A DNA stretch of 64,000 bases, taken from Cedecea selenatireducens. Its GTDB lineage: Bacteria > Pseudomonadota > Gammaproteobacteria > Enterobacterales > Enterobacteriaceae. Under the pieces are notes generated by a model. It was given only the letters and a program-made list of their open reading frames with translations, was not told the origin of the DNA and did no database searches. Shown here one piece after another: positions 35,553 through 42,987 of the stretch. The stretch lies in contig NZ_JBHIKW010000002.1 of the NCBI RefSeq assembly GCF_042138895.1, forward strand, positions 372,001 through 436,000. The letters are read 5' to 3'. Position 1 is the first letter of the stretch. Every line of letters begins with the position of its first letter. A program made the position numbers and the translations under genes.

Positions 35553-36095
35553 CTACGGCAACCGTGGATAAGCATCCGCAATCGCATCACCAGTAAAGTG
35601 AGCCACCCAGCCTTCCGGATTATCGAAAATACGAATCGCGGTAAAGTGCGGCTCTGACCCCATATCAAACCAGTGCGGCGTTCCGGCCGGGACGGAAATC
35701 AAATCATTCTTCTCGCACAGGATCTGATACACCTTGTCGTCCAGATGCAGGCAGAACAGCCCCGCGCCTTCTACAAAGAAACGGACTTCGTCTTCGCCGT
35801 GGGTATGCTCGGACAGGAACTTGGTCCGCAGCACGTCTTTCTGTGGGTTGTCCGCCCGCAGGCTGATAACGTCCCAGCTCTGATAGCCCTTCTCCGCCAC
35901 CAGCTTGTCGATAGCGTGCTGGTAGGCCCCGATCACCGTCTCCGACGTCGGATTAGCCCCTAAATCCTGGTTCGCTTCCCAGCGCTCAAAACGCACGTCT
36001 TTTGCGTTCAGCTGCTCGCGAATTTCTTGCGCGTCCGTGCTGTGCCATACCGGCTCCTTTGCTTCGGTATCGGTAAAAATGGTCAATGCGCTCAT
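35553..36095 (-). CDS. mtnD: Acireductone dioxygenase
   Basis: A 180-residue cupin that cleaves acireductone with O2. With Fe2+ it yields the methionine precursor 4-methylthio-2-oxobutyrate; with Ni2+ it takes an off-pathway route. Metal ligands are H97, H99, E103 (EHTHGEDEVRFFVEG) and H141 (AGTPHWFDMG). The start overlaps the mtnC stop by 4 bases (ATGA on the minus strand), so mtnC-mtnD is a translationally coupled operon. Confidence 0.96.
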   Translation of the reverse strand: MSALTIFTDTEAKEPVWHSTDAQEIREQLNAKDVRFERWEANQDLGANPTSETVIGAYQHAIDKLVAEKGYQSWDVISLRADNPQKDVLRTKFLSEHTHGEDEVRFFVEGAGLFCLHLDDKVYQILCEKNDLISVPAGTPHWFDMGSEPHFTAIRIFDNPEGWVAHFTGDAIADAYPRLP

Positions 36096-36775
36096 GAAGA
36101 AAACGACTCCGGATTAATGTGGTCGAAACGGTTTACCTGGCGATGGCTGCTTGTTTCATCGGCCTCGCCGCGAATCAGCTGCACGGTTTGCCAACCAGCT
36201 TCCCGCGCAGCATCCAGCTCCTGGTGAATATCGGACAAGAACAGCAGCTCTTCTGGCGCCACGCCGGCCTGTTCCGCGATGTTGCGGTAGGACTGCACTT
36301 CTCGCTTGGCCCCAACGTGGGTATCAAAATAGCCGCTGAACAAATCGGTAATATTCCCGGCGTCGCTGTAGCCAAAGAGCAGCTTCTGCGCCGCCACCGA
36401 GCCAGACGAATAGACATACAGGGCAATGCCCTGCTGTTTCCAGGCCTTTAGCGCGGGCAGAACGTCATCATAGAGATGGCCGGTGAAGTCTCCATTCACG
36501 TAGCCATCGCGCCAGATGAGGCCCTGCAGCGCTTTAAGCGCGGTAGATTTACGATCTACATCCATGAAGCTAAACAACGTCTCAATCAGCCGATCAATAT
36601 CCGCCTGTGGTTCATTAATTTCCGCCCGCAGGTCGTTGAGTATTGGGGCAATTTCATTCTGTTGCGCGCGAACAAAACCTGCGAGGCGTTCGCGGGCATA
36701 CGGGAACAGGATGTTGTGCACAAAGCGAATGTCGCTGGTGGTGCCTTCAATATCGGTAACAATGGCGCGAATCAT
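36092..36775 (-). CDS. mtnC: Enolase-phosphatase E1
   Basis: A 227-residue bifunctional HAD-family enzyme that enolises and then dephosphorylates 2,3-diketo-5-methylthiopentyl-1-phosphate to acireductone. HAD motif I is IVTDIEGTTSD, motif II LYVYSSGSV, and the later part FSGYFDTHVGAKREVQSY and LFLSDIHQELDAAREAGW. ATG at 36775 behind GGAG. The usual preceding enzyme MtnB (dehydratase), whose product this enzyme needs, has no gene here. A met-box operator lies 56 bases upstream. Confidence 0.95.
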   Translation of the reverse strand: MIRAIVTDIEGTTSDIRFVHNILFPYARERLAGFVRAQQNEIAPILNDLRAEINEPQADIDRLIETLFSFMDVDRKSTALKALQGLIWRDGYVNGDFTGHLYDDVLPALKAWKQQGIALYVYSSGSVAAQKLLFGYSDAGNITDLFSGYFDTHVGAKREVQSYRNIAEQAGVAPEELLFLSDIHQELDAAREAGWQTVQLIRGEADETSSHRQVNRFDHINPESFSS

Positions 36776-36830
36776 TATCTCTCCAGCCGTTAGCGCTGCT
36801 TTATGTTTGCAACTGAGGTCATTATTATTT

Positions 36831-36846
36831 AGACGTCTAAGCGTCT
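36831..36846. promoter_or_regulatory. MetJ operator between mtnC and mtnE
   Basis: AGACGTCT, a perfect met box, is followed directly by AAGCGTCT (6/8). It is placed between the divergent mtnCD and mtnE units, 56 and 78 bases from their start codons. Confidence 0.85.
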
Positions 36847-36924
36847 TGATTGCCAAATCTTAACATCGTGTTATAGTCCCGGCAACACAGGGAAACACAC
36901 GCATCACGTTAAGGTCGAAGAATA

Positions 36925-38085
36925 ATGAGCCACTCCCCTTTGATTCCAGAAAGCAAACTGCCCGCGCTCGGCACCACCATCTTCACGCAAATGAGCGCCC
37001 TGGCGCAGCAGCACAAGGCGATTAACCTCTCCCAGGGCTTCCCTGATTTTGACGGCCCGCGCTTCCTGCAGGAACGCCTGGCGTTTCACGTAAGCCAGGG
37101 CGCGAACCAGTATGCCCCGATGACAGGTGTCCAGCCTCTACGTGAAGCCATCGCCGAGAAAACCGAAGCCCTGTACGGCCACAAGCCGGATGCCAATACC
37201 GATATTACGGTCACCGCTGGCGCGACCGAAGCGCTCTACGCTGCCATCACCGCGCTGGTTCGCCCGGGCGATGAGGTGATTTGCTTCGACCCAAGCTACG
37301 ACAGCTACGCCCCGGCCGTGACGCTTTCCGGCGGAATTCTCAAGCGTATTTCGCTCCAGCCGCCTCACTTCCGCGTTGACTGGCAGGCGTTTGCTGCGCT
37401 GCTGAGCGACAAAACTCGCCTTGTTATTCTTAACACACCGCACAACCCGTCCGCGACCGTCTGGCGAAAAAGTGATTTTGCCGCGCTGTGGCAGGCCATC
37501 GGGCAGCACGAAGTTTATGTGCTGAGCGACGAAGTGTACGAGCATATTTGCTTCGACGAACAAGGCCACGCCAGCGTGCTGGCTCACCCGCAGCTGCGCG
37601 AGCGCGCTATCTCTGTGTCCTCTTTCGGCAAAACGTTCCATATGACGGGCTGGAAGGTGGGCTACTGCGTGGCACCGGCGGCCATCAGCGCGGAGCTGCG
37701 TAAAGTGCACCAGTACCTGACGTTTGCGGTGAATACCCCGGCGCAGCTTGCGATTGCCGATATGCTGCGCGCCGAGCCGGAGCATTATCGCGAACTGCCG
37801 GAGTTTTACCGAGCACGCCGCGACCGCTTTGTTGAGGCGCTGGCGGACAGCCGGTTCGAAATTCTGCCGTGCGAAGGCACCTATTTCCTGCTGGCAGACT
37901 ACAGCGCCATTTCCGATCTCGACGACGTGAGCTTCTGCCAGTGGTTAACCAAAGAAGTGGGCGTGGCGGCAATCCCGCTGTCGGTGTTCTGCGCGGATGC
38001 CTTCCCGCACAAGCTGATTCGCCTGTGCTTTGCCAAACAGGAAGCGACGCTGGACGCAGCGGCAGAAAGATTACGTAAGGTGTAA
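36925..38085 (+). CDS. mtnE: Methionine aminotransferase (YbdL type)
   Basis: A 386-residue class I PLP-dependent aminotransferase; transaminates 4-methylthio-2-oxobutyrate to methionine, the last salvage step. PLP motifs: INLSQGFPDFDGP, GATEALYAAI, LNTPHNPSATV, VLSDEVYEHICF and the PLP lysine in SSFGKTFHMTGWKVGY; Arg of IRLCFAKQ binds the substrate carboxylate. Closest to E. coli YbdL. Start MSHSPLIPESK. Divergent from mtnCD through a MetJ operator. Confidence 0.93.
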   Translation: MSHSPLIPESKLPALGTTIFTQMSALAQQHKAINLSQGFPDFDGPRFLQERLAFHVSQGANQYAPMTGVQPLREAIAEKTEALYGHKPDANTDITVTAGATEALYAAITALVRPGDEVICFDPSYDSYAPAVTLSGGILKRISLQPPHFRVDWQAFAALLSDKTRLVILNTPHNPSATVWRKSDFAALWQAIGQHEVYVLSDEVYEHICFDEQGHASVLAHPQLRERAISVSSFGKTFHMTGWKVGYCVAPAAISAELRKVHQYLTFAVNTPAQLAIADMLRAEPEHYRELPEFYRARRDRFVEALADSRFEILPCEGTYFLLADYSAISDLDDVSFCQWLTKEVGVAAIPLSVFCADAFPHKLIRLCFAKQEATLDAAAERLRKV

Positions 38086-38092
38086 TAAAGCG

Positions 38093-38114
38093 TTCCCCGT
38101 CGCAGGACGGGGAA
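38093..38114. terminator. Stem-loop between convergent mtnE and hda
   Basis: TTCCCCGTC-GCAG-GACGGGGAA, a 9-bp stem with a 4-base loop, 7 bases past the mtnE stop and just past the hda stop. The U-tracts on both sides are weak, so it is a modest bidirectional terminator. Confidence 0.65.
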
Positions 38115-38116
38115 AA

Positions 38117-38818
38117 TTACAGGCTGAGGATTTCTTTCACGAACGGAATGGTGAGCTTGCGCTGGGCGGTGATTGATGCGTGATCGAGCTGATCGAGCGT
38201 CATGAACAGAGTGCGCATTTCACGATCGAGGCGTTTTAACAGAAAGCGCCCCACGTCTTCCGGCAGTTCAAACCCTCGCAGCCGGGAACGCAGCTGGAGC
38301 GCCTGTAGCTTGTCATCATCGGAAAGCGGCTGCAGCTTGTAGATTTGCCCCCAGTCCAGGCGGGAAGCCAGGTCCGGTAGCTGCAGATTGAGCTGGCGTG
38401 GTGGCCTGTCACCGGTGATCAGCAGGCGCGTTTTCCCTGACTCCAGAATACGGTTGTAGAGATTAAAAATCGCCATTTCCCACGGTTCATCCCCGGCTAC
38501 GCACTCAATATTGTCGATGCAAACCAGCGAGAGCTGCTCCATTCCATCAAGCACTTCCGGCACAAACCAGGTGCGCTTATCCAGCGGCACGTAGCCCACA
38601 GCTTCGCCACGCTGGGAAAGTTCCGCGCAGGCTGCATGCAGCAAATGGCTGCGTCCGCCGCCTTCACGCGACCAGAAATAGATATACCCGCTGTGATCCT
38701 GACGGAGTACCGACTGCAGTGCGGCTAATAAAGAAGGGTTGTCACCCGGCCAGAAACTCGCAAAGGTTTCATCGTCGGGAAGATAGAGTGGCAGTGAGAG
38801 CTGTGCCGGCGTATTCAG
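38117..38818 (-). CDS. hda: DnaA inactivator Hda
   Basis: A 233-residue AAA+ protein that, bound to the DNA-loaded beta clamp, promotes ATP hydrolysis by DnaA and prevents over-initiation. The clamp-binding motif QLSLPL is at the N-terminus; the domain III-like core has GGGRSHLLHAACAEL and SLVCIDNIECV. In E. coli translation starts at a CTG giving MNTPAQLSLPL; the same CTG occurs here (38818) with GAGGT 4 bases upstream. An in-frame ATG at 38833 would add five residues (MVEVL). Confidence 0.93.
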   Translation of the reverse strand: MNTPAQLSLPLYLPDDETFASFWPGDNPSLLAALQSVLRQDHSGYIYFWSREGGGRSHLLHAACAELSQRGEAVGYVPLDKRTWFVPEVLDGMEQLSLVCIDNIECVAGDEPWEMAIFNLYNRILESGKTRLLITGDRPPRQLNLQLPDLASRLDWGQIYKLQPLSDDDKLQALQLRSRLRGFELPEDVGRFLLKRLDREMRTLFMTLDQLDHASITAQRKLTIPFVKEILSL

Positions 38819-38883
38819 AAGTACCTCAACCATAACAGGCAGAAAATCGCGATGAGTCTATCACAGTTTTGGGGCAGGATAGA

Positions 38884-38904
38884 ACCGGGCGAGGATCCGC
38901 CCGG
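38884..38904 (-). terminator. GC-rich stem between uraA and hda
   Basis: ACCGGGCG and CGCCCGGT pair around a short loop 12 bases past the uraA stop. A short U-rich stretch follows on the minus strand. It probably attenuates read-through into hda. Confidence 0.5.
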
Positions 38905-38915
38905 TGGCTAAACGA

Positions 38916-40202
38916 TCAGTGCTGAGCGTCGTTCTCTTTCGCATCCAGCACCACTTCTTCCGGGCGCAGTATGCTGATTAGTTTGAAAATAAGGCTCAGG
39001 CCCACGCCGACGATGGTCGCCAGCGCCATGCCTTTCAGCTCCGCCGCACCGATGTGCACCTTCGCACCGCTCACGCCGATGATCAGGATAACGGAGGTCA
39101 GGATCAGGTTTTGCGCTTTGCTGTAATCCACTTTGGACTCGATCAGCACGCGAATACCGGATGCGCCGATTACGCCGTACAGCAGCAGAGATACGCCGCC
39201 CATTACCGGCACCGGGATGATTTGAATCGCCGCCGCCAGCTTGCCGACGCAGGAAAGCAGAATCGCGATAATCGCCGCGCCGCCGATAACCCAGGTCGAG
39301 TAAACGCGGGTGATAGCCATCACGCCGATGTTTTCACCGTAGGTGGTGTTTGGCGTGGAGCCGAAGAAGCCGGAGAAAATAGTCGAGATACCATTGGCGA
39401 ACATCGAGCGGTGCAGGCCTGGGTCACGAATCAGATCTTTTTTCACGATATTGGCGGTAACCACCAGGTGGCCCACGTGTTCGGCAATCACCACCAGCGC
39501 AGCCGGCAGAATGGTGAAGATAGCAAACCACTCAAAGCGCGGCGTATAGAAGGTTGGCAGCGCAAACCAGTGCGTTTCGCGGATTGGCGTGACGTCCACC
39601 ACGCCCATAGCGAAGGAGAGCGCATAGCCCGCCAGCACGCCGATAAGAATCGGGATAATCGCCATAAAACCGCGGAACAGCACCGAGCCAAACACCGTCA
39701 CCGCCAGCGTTACCAGTGAAATGATAATGGTGGTGGAATCCGGTGAAGCCCCTTCCGCCGGCAGCAGCCCGGCCATATTCGCCGCCACGCCCGCCAGCTC
39801 AAGGCCGATAACCGCCACAATAGCGCCCATTGCCGCCGGAGGGAACATCACGTCCAGCCAGCCGGTTCCGGCTTTTTTCACGATCAGCGCCACGATGCAG
39901 AACAGCACGCCGCACATAATAAAACCGCCGAGCGCCACTTCGTAACCTAGCGGCAACAGCAGCAGCACCGGGGAGATAAACGCGAAGCTGGACCCGAGGT
40001 AAGCCGGGATTTTACCCTTACAGATAAACAGGTACAGCAGCGTGCCGATACCGTTGAACAGCAGCACCGTCGCCGGGTTGATGTGGAACAGAATCGGCAC
40101 CAGCACGGTCGCGCCGAACATGGCAAACAGATGCTGCAGGCTTAACGGAATCGTTTGCAGTAAGGGCGGGCGTTCACTTACCCCAATAGCGCGGCGGGTC
40201 AT
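38916..40202 (-). CDS. uraA: Uracil:H+ symporter
   Basis: A 428-residue inner-membrane nucleobase transporter of the NAT/NCS2 family with 14 TM segments. Landmarks match E. coli UraA: FAMFGATVLVPILF, YLGSSFAFISPVLL, the uracil-binding TM8 region AEHVGHLVVT with its Glu, and the family motif GSTPNTTYGENIGVMAITRV. Downstream of upp on the same strand, so uracil uptake and conversion to UMP are coexpressed. Confidence 0.96.
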   Translation of the reverse strand: MTRRAIGVSERPPLLQTIPLSLQHLFAMFGATVLVPILFHINPATVLLFNGIGTLLYLFICKGKIPAYLGSSFAFISPVLLLLPLGYEVALGGFIMCGVLFCIVALIVKKAGTGWLDVMFPPAAMGAIVAVIGLELAGVAANMAGLLPAEGASPDSTTIIISLVTLAVTVFGSVLFRGFMAIIPILIGVLAGYALSFAMGVVDVTPIRETHWFALPTFYTPRFEWFAIFTILPAALVVIAEHVGHLVVTANIVKKDLIRDPGLHRSMFANGISTIFSGFFGSTPNTTYGENIGVMAITRVYSTWVIGGAAIIAILLSCVGKLAAAIQIIPVPVMGGVSLLLYGVIGASGIRVLIESKVDYSKAQNLILTSVILIIGVSGAKVHIGAAELKGMALATIVGVGLSLIFKLISILRPEEVVLDAKENDAQH

Positions 40203-40251
40203 GTTGTTTTCCTCTACGTGTTATTTTTAACGAACGGTGTTTGCTGCAATC

Positions 40252-40279
40252 AAAAAAAAGCCGACTTTCGAAGTCGGCT
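40252..40279 (-). terminator. Terminator/attenuator between upp and uraA
   Basis: On the minus strand AGCCGACTT-CGA-AAGTCGGCT followed by eight U's. It lies within the 84-base upp-uraA gap, so uraA is expressed by read-through or from a promoter past the hairpin. Confidence 0.9.
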
Positions 40280-40286
40280 AATTTTA

Positions 40287-40913
40287 TTATTTAGTACCAA
40301 ATATCTTATCGCCCGCATCACCGAGGCCAGGAATAATGTACCCGTGCTCGTTGAGCCCCTGATCGATAGAGGCGGTGAACAGCTCTACGTCCGGGTGTAC
40401 TTTTTCAAGCGCGGCAATGCCTTCCGGCGCGGCAACCAGTACCAGCACCTTAATGCTGGTGCAGCCCGCTTTCTTCAGCAGGTCGATGGTAGCAATCATG
40501 GAGCCGCCGGTTGCCAGCATTGGGTCAACCACCAGCGCCATGCGCTCTTCTATATTAGAAACCAGCTTCTGGAAGTAAGGCACCGGCTGCAGCGTTTCTT
40601 CATCACGGTAAACGCCCACCACGCTGATGCGCGCGCTCGGGACGTTTTCCAGAACGCCTTCCATCATGCCAAGGCCGGCACGCAGAATAGGCACAACGGT
40701 AATTTTCTTGCCTTTGATCTGGTCAACTTCCACCGGGCCGTTCCAGCCTTCGATGGTGACTTTCTCAGTCTCCAGATCCGCAGTGGCTTCATAAGTCAGC
40801 AGGCTGCCCACTTCAGAGGCGAGTTCACGAAAGCGCTTGGTGCTGATGTCTTGCTCACGCATCAGGCCCAGCTTGTGTTTGACGAGTGGGTGTTTCACTT
40901 CCACGATCTTCAT
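40287..40913 (-). CDS. upp: Uracil phosphoribosyltransferase
   Basis: A 208-residue soluble enzyme making UMP from uracil and PRPP. KIVEVKHPLVKHKLGLMR at the start, the PRPP-binding loop VVDPMLATGGSMIATIDLL, and the uracil-binding C-terminal segment YIIPGLGDAGDKIFGTK are all as in E. coli. Divergent from purM; followed by a terminator and uraA. Confidence 0.97.
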   Translation of the reverse strand: MKIVEVKHPLVKHKLGLMREQDISTKRFRELASEVGSLLTYEATADLETEKVTIEGWNGPVEVDQIKGKKITVVPILRAGLGMMEGVLENVPSARISVVGVYRDEETLQPVPYFQKLVSNIEERMALVVDPMLATGGSMIATIDLLKKAGCTSIKVLVLVAAPEGIAALEKVHPDVELFTASIDQGLNEHGYIIPGLGDAGDKIFGTK

Positions 40914-41067
40914 ACTCTTTCTCCCCCGAGATAGTTGGCTACCACAAAAAAAATCGCCGGATTATACCGCTTTTTTGCCGCTGCGCTACAGCTAATGGGA
41001 TGATCGAGATCAACCAGACTGGATTGATTCTATCTCAGGAATTCTTTTCTTGCCGATGATAAGAGGC

Positions 41068-41083
41068 TCGCAAACGTTTGCCT
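41068..41083. promoter_or_regulatory. PurR box of purMN
   Basis: TCGCAAACGTTTGCCT holds the palindromic core GCAAACGTTTGC of the PurR consensus ACGCAAACGTTTTCGT. It lies 54 bases upstream of the purM start, as in E. coli. Confidence 0.9.
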
Positions 41084-41137
41084 GCACTGTTAGAATTGCC
41101 GCGTTTTTTTATATCTACCACCCGTGGGGAACGAGCA

Positions 41138-42175
41138 GTGACCGATAAAACCTCTCTCAGCTATAAAGATGCCGGTGTTGATATTGATGCTGGTAACGCT
41201 CTGGTCGACAAAATCAAAGGCGTAGTGAAAAAGACCCGCCGCCCGGAAGTAATGGGTGGACTGGGCGGTTTCGGTGCGCTGTGCGCGTTGCCTCAAAAAT
41301 ATCGCGAACCTGTTCTGGTTTCCGGCACCGACGGTGTGGGCACCAAGCTGCGTCTGGCGATGGACTTAAAACGTCACGACGCTATCGGCATTGACCTGGT
41401 GGCCATGTGCGTGAACGACCTGGTGGTTCAGGGCGCCGAGCCGCTGTTCTTCCTCGACTACTACGCCACCGGCAAGCTGGACGTGGATACCGCCGCCAGC
41501 GTTATCACCGGCATCGCCGAAGGCTGCCTGCAGTCAGGCTGCTCGCTGGTTGGCGGCGAAACCGCTGAAATGCCGGGCATGTACCACGGTGAAGACTACG
41601 ACGTGGCCGGGTTCTGCGTTGGCGTGGTTGAGAAGTCTGAAATCATCGACGGCTCCAAAGTGGCCGACGGCGACGTGCTGATTGCGCTGGGTTCCAGCGG
41701 CCCGCACTCCAACGGCTATTCGCTGGTACGCAAAGTGCTGGAAGTGAGCGGCACCGACCCGCTGACCACGGATCTGGAAGGTAAACCGCTGGCGGATCAC
41801 CTGCTCGAACCGACCCGTATTTATGTGAAAAACATCCTTGAGCTGATTGAAAGCGTGGACGTTCACGCCATCGCCCACCTGACCGGCGGCGGCTTCTGGG
41901 AAAACATTCCGCGCGTTCTGCCGGACAATACTCAGGCCGTTATCACCGAATCTTCCTGGCAGTGGCCGGCGGTATTCAACTGGCTGCAGCAGGCCGGCAA
42001 CATCAGCCGCCACGAAATGTACCGCACCTTTAACTGCGGCGTGGGCATGGTCATTGCCCTGCCGGCAGCAGAGGCGGATAAAGCCGTTGAGCTGATGCAG
42101 GCCAAAGGTGAAAAGGCGTGGAAAATCGGTATCATCAAGGCATCTGATTCCGAAGAGCGCGTGGTTATCGAGTAA
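41138..42175 (+). CDS. purM: Phosphoribosylformylglycinamidine cyclo-ligase (AIR synthetase)
   Basis: Fifth step of purine synthesis, ATP-dependent ring closure to AIR. 345 residues. Start is the GTG at 41138 (TDKTSLSYKDAGVDIDAGN), the same codon and position as E. coli purM, with GGGGA upstream; the ORF extends spuriously upstream to 41078. PurM signatures: GGLGGFGALCALP, SGTDGVGTKLRLA, LVGGETAEMPGMY and HLTGGGFWENIPRV. Its stop overlaps the purN start by one base. Confidence 0.97.
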   Translation: MTDKTSLSYKDAGVDIDAGNALVDKIKGVVKKTRRPEVMGGLGGFGALCALPQKYREPVLVSGTDGVGTKLRLAMDLKRHDAIGIDLVAMCVNDLVVQGAEPLFFLDYYATGKLDVDTAASVITGIAEGCLQSGCSLVGGETAEMPGMYHGEDYDVAGFCVGVVEKSEIIDGSKVADGDVLIALGSSGPHSNGYSLVRKVLEVSGTDPLTTDLEGKPLADHLLEPTRIYVKNILELIESVDVHAIAHLTGGGFWENIPRVLPDNTQAVITESSWQWPAVFNWLQQAGNISRHEMYRTFNCGVGMVIALPAAEADKAVELMQAKGEKAWKIGIIKASDSEERVVIE

Positions 42176-42813
42176 TGAAACACATTGTGGTGCTGATTTC
42201 CGGCAACGGAAGCAATCTGCAGGCAATCATTGATGCCTGCCAGCAAAAAAAGATTAACGGCACCATCAGCGCGGTGTTCAGCAATAAGGCCGACGCGTTC
42301 GGCCTTGAGCGAGCCCGCGAAGCCGGTATCCCCGCCCATGCTCTGGCGGCAAGCGAATTCGCCAGCCGTGAGGCCTTCGACCGCCAACTGATGCAGGAGA
42401 TCGATGCCTGGGCGCCGGACGTTGTGGTGCTGGCCGGCTACATGCGTATTCTCAGCCCGGCTTTTGTGGCCCGCTACAGCGGTCGTTTACTCAATATTCA
42501 CCCTTCCCTGCTGCCGAAATACCCCGGCCTCCATACGCATCGCCAGGTGCTGGAGAACGGCGACGAAGAGCACGGCACTTCCGTGCATTTTGTCACCGAC
42601 GAGCTGGACGGTGGCCCGGTTATTCTGCAGGCCAAAGTGCCGGTGTTTGAAGGGGATGACGAGGACGAAATCACCGCCCGCGTTCAGCATCAGGAACACG
42701 CTATTTACCCGCTGGTGGTGAGCTGGTTCCTCGACGAACGTTTAAAAATGCGCCACAACGCCGCCTGGCTTGATGACGTGCAGCTGCCCCCGCAGGGCCA
42801 CGCTGCAGAGTAA
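42175..42813 (+). CDS. purN: Phosphoribosylglycinamide formyltransferase 1 (GART)
   Basis: Transfers formyl from 10-formyl-THF to GAR. 212 residues. The phosphate loop is VLISGNGSNLQAIIDAC; the catalytic Asn-His-Asp set is in LLNIHPSLLPKYPGLHTH and HFVTDELDGGPVI. TAATG junction with purM indicates translational coupling. Followed by a strong terminator. Confidence 0.97.
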   Translation: MKHIVVLISGNGSNLQAIIDACQQKKINGTISAVFSNKADAFGLERAREAGIPAHALAASEFASREAFDRQLMQEIDAWAPDVVVLAGYMRILSPAFVARYSGRLLNIHPSLLPKYPGLHTHRQVLENGDEEHGTSVHFVTDELDGGPVILQAKVPVFEGDDEDEITARVQHQEHAIYPLVVSWFLDERLKMRHNAAWLDDVQLPPQGHAAE

Positions 42814-42821
42814 TATGAGAT

Positions 42822-42845
42822 AAAAAGGGCTTCGGCCCTTTTTTT
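42822..42845 (+). terminator. Rho-independent terminator of purMN
   Basis: AAAAAGGGC-TTCG-GCCCTTTTT: a stable UUCG tetraloop hairpin with a U-run, 9 bases past the purN stop. Confidence 0.95.
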
Positions 42846-42853
42846 GTGTCTGT

Positions 42854-42871
42854 CTCTCATAAAGTTGTCAT
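42854..42871. promoter_or_regulatory. Putative Pho box upstream of ppk
   Basis: CTCTCATAAAGTTGTCAT matches the PhoB box CTGTCATAAAACTGTCAT at about 15 of 18 positions, including both TCAT ends. It lies 117 bases upstream of the ppk start codon, just after the purN terminator. PhoB control of ppk-ppx in phosphate starvation is inferred from the motif. Confidence 0.7.
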
Positions 42872-42987
42872 GGTCAGATGAGAGAGTTTCATCTGCATAG
42901 TTGGACATTCTCCGCTAAAGCTCGCCATAATAACTGACGTGACGGTGACGGCATTGCCACGTCCACGAAAACGGAGTGTGAGGACTA

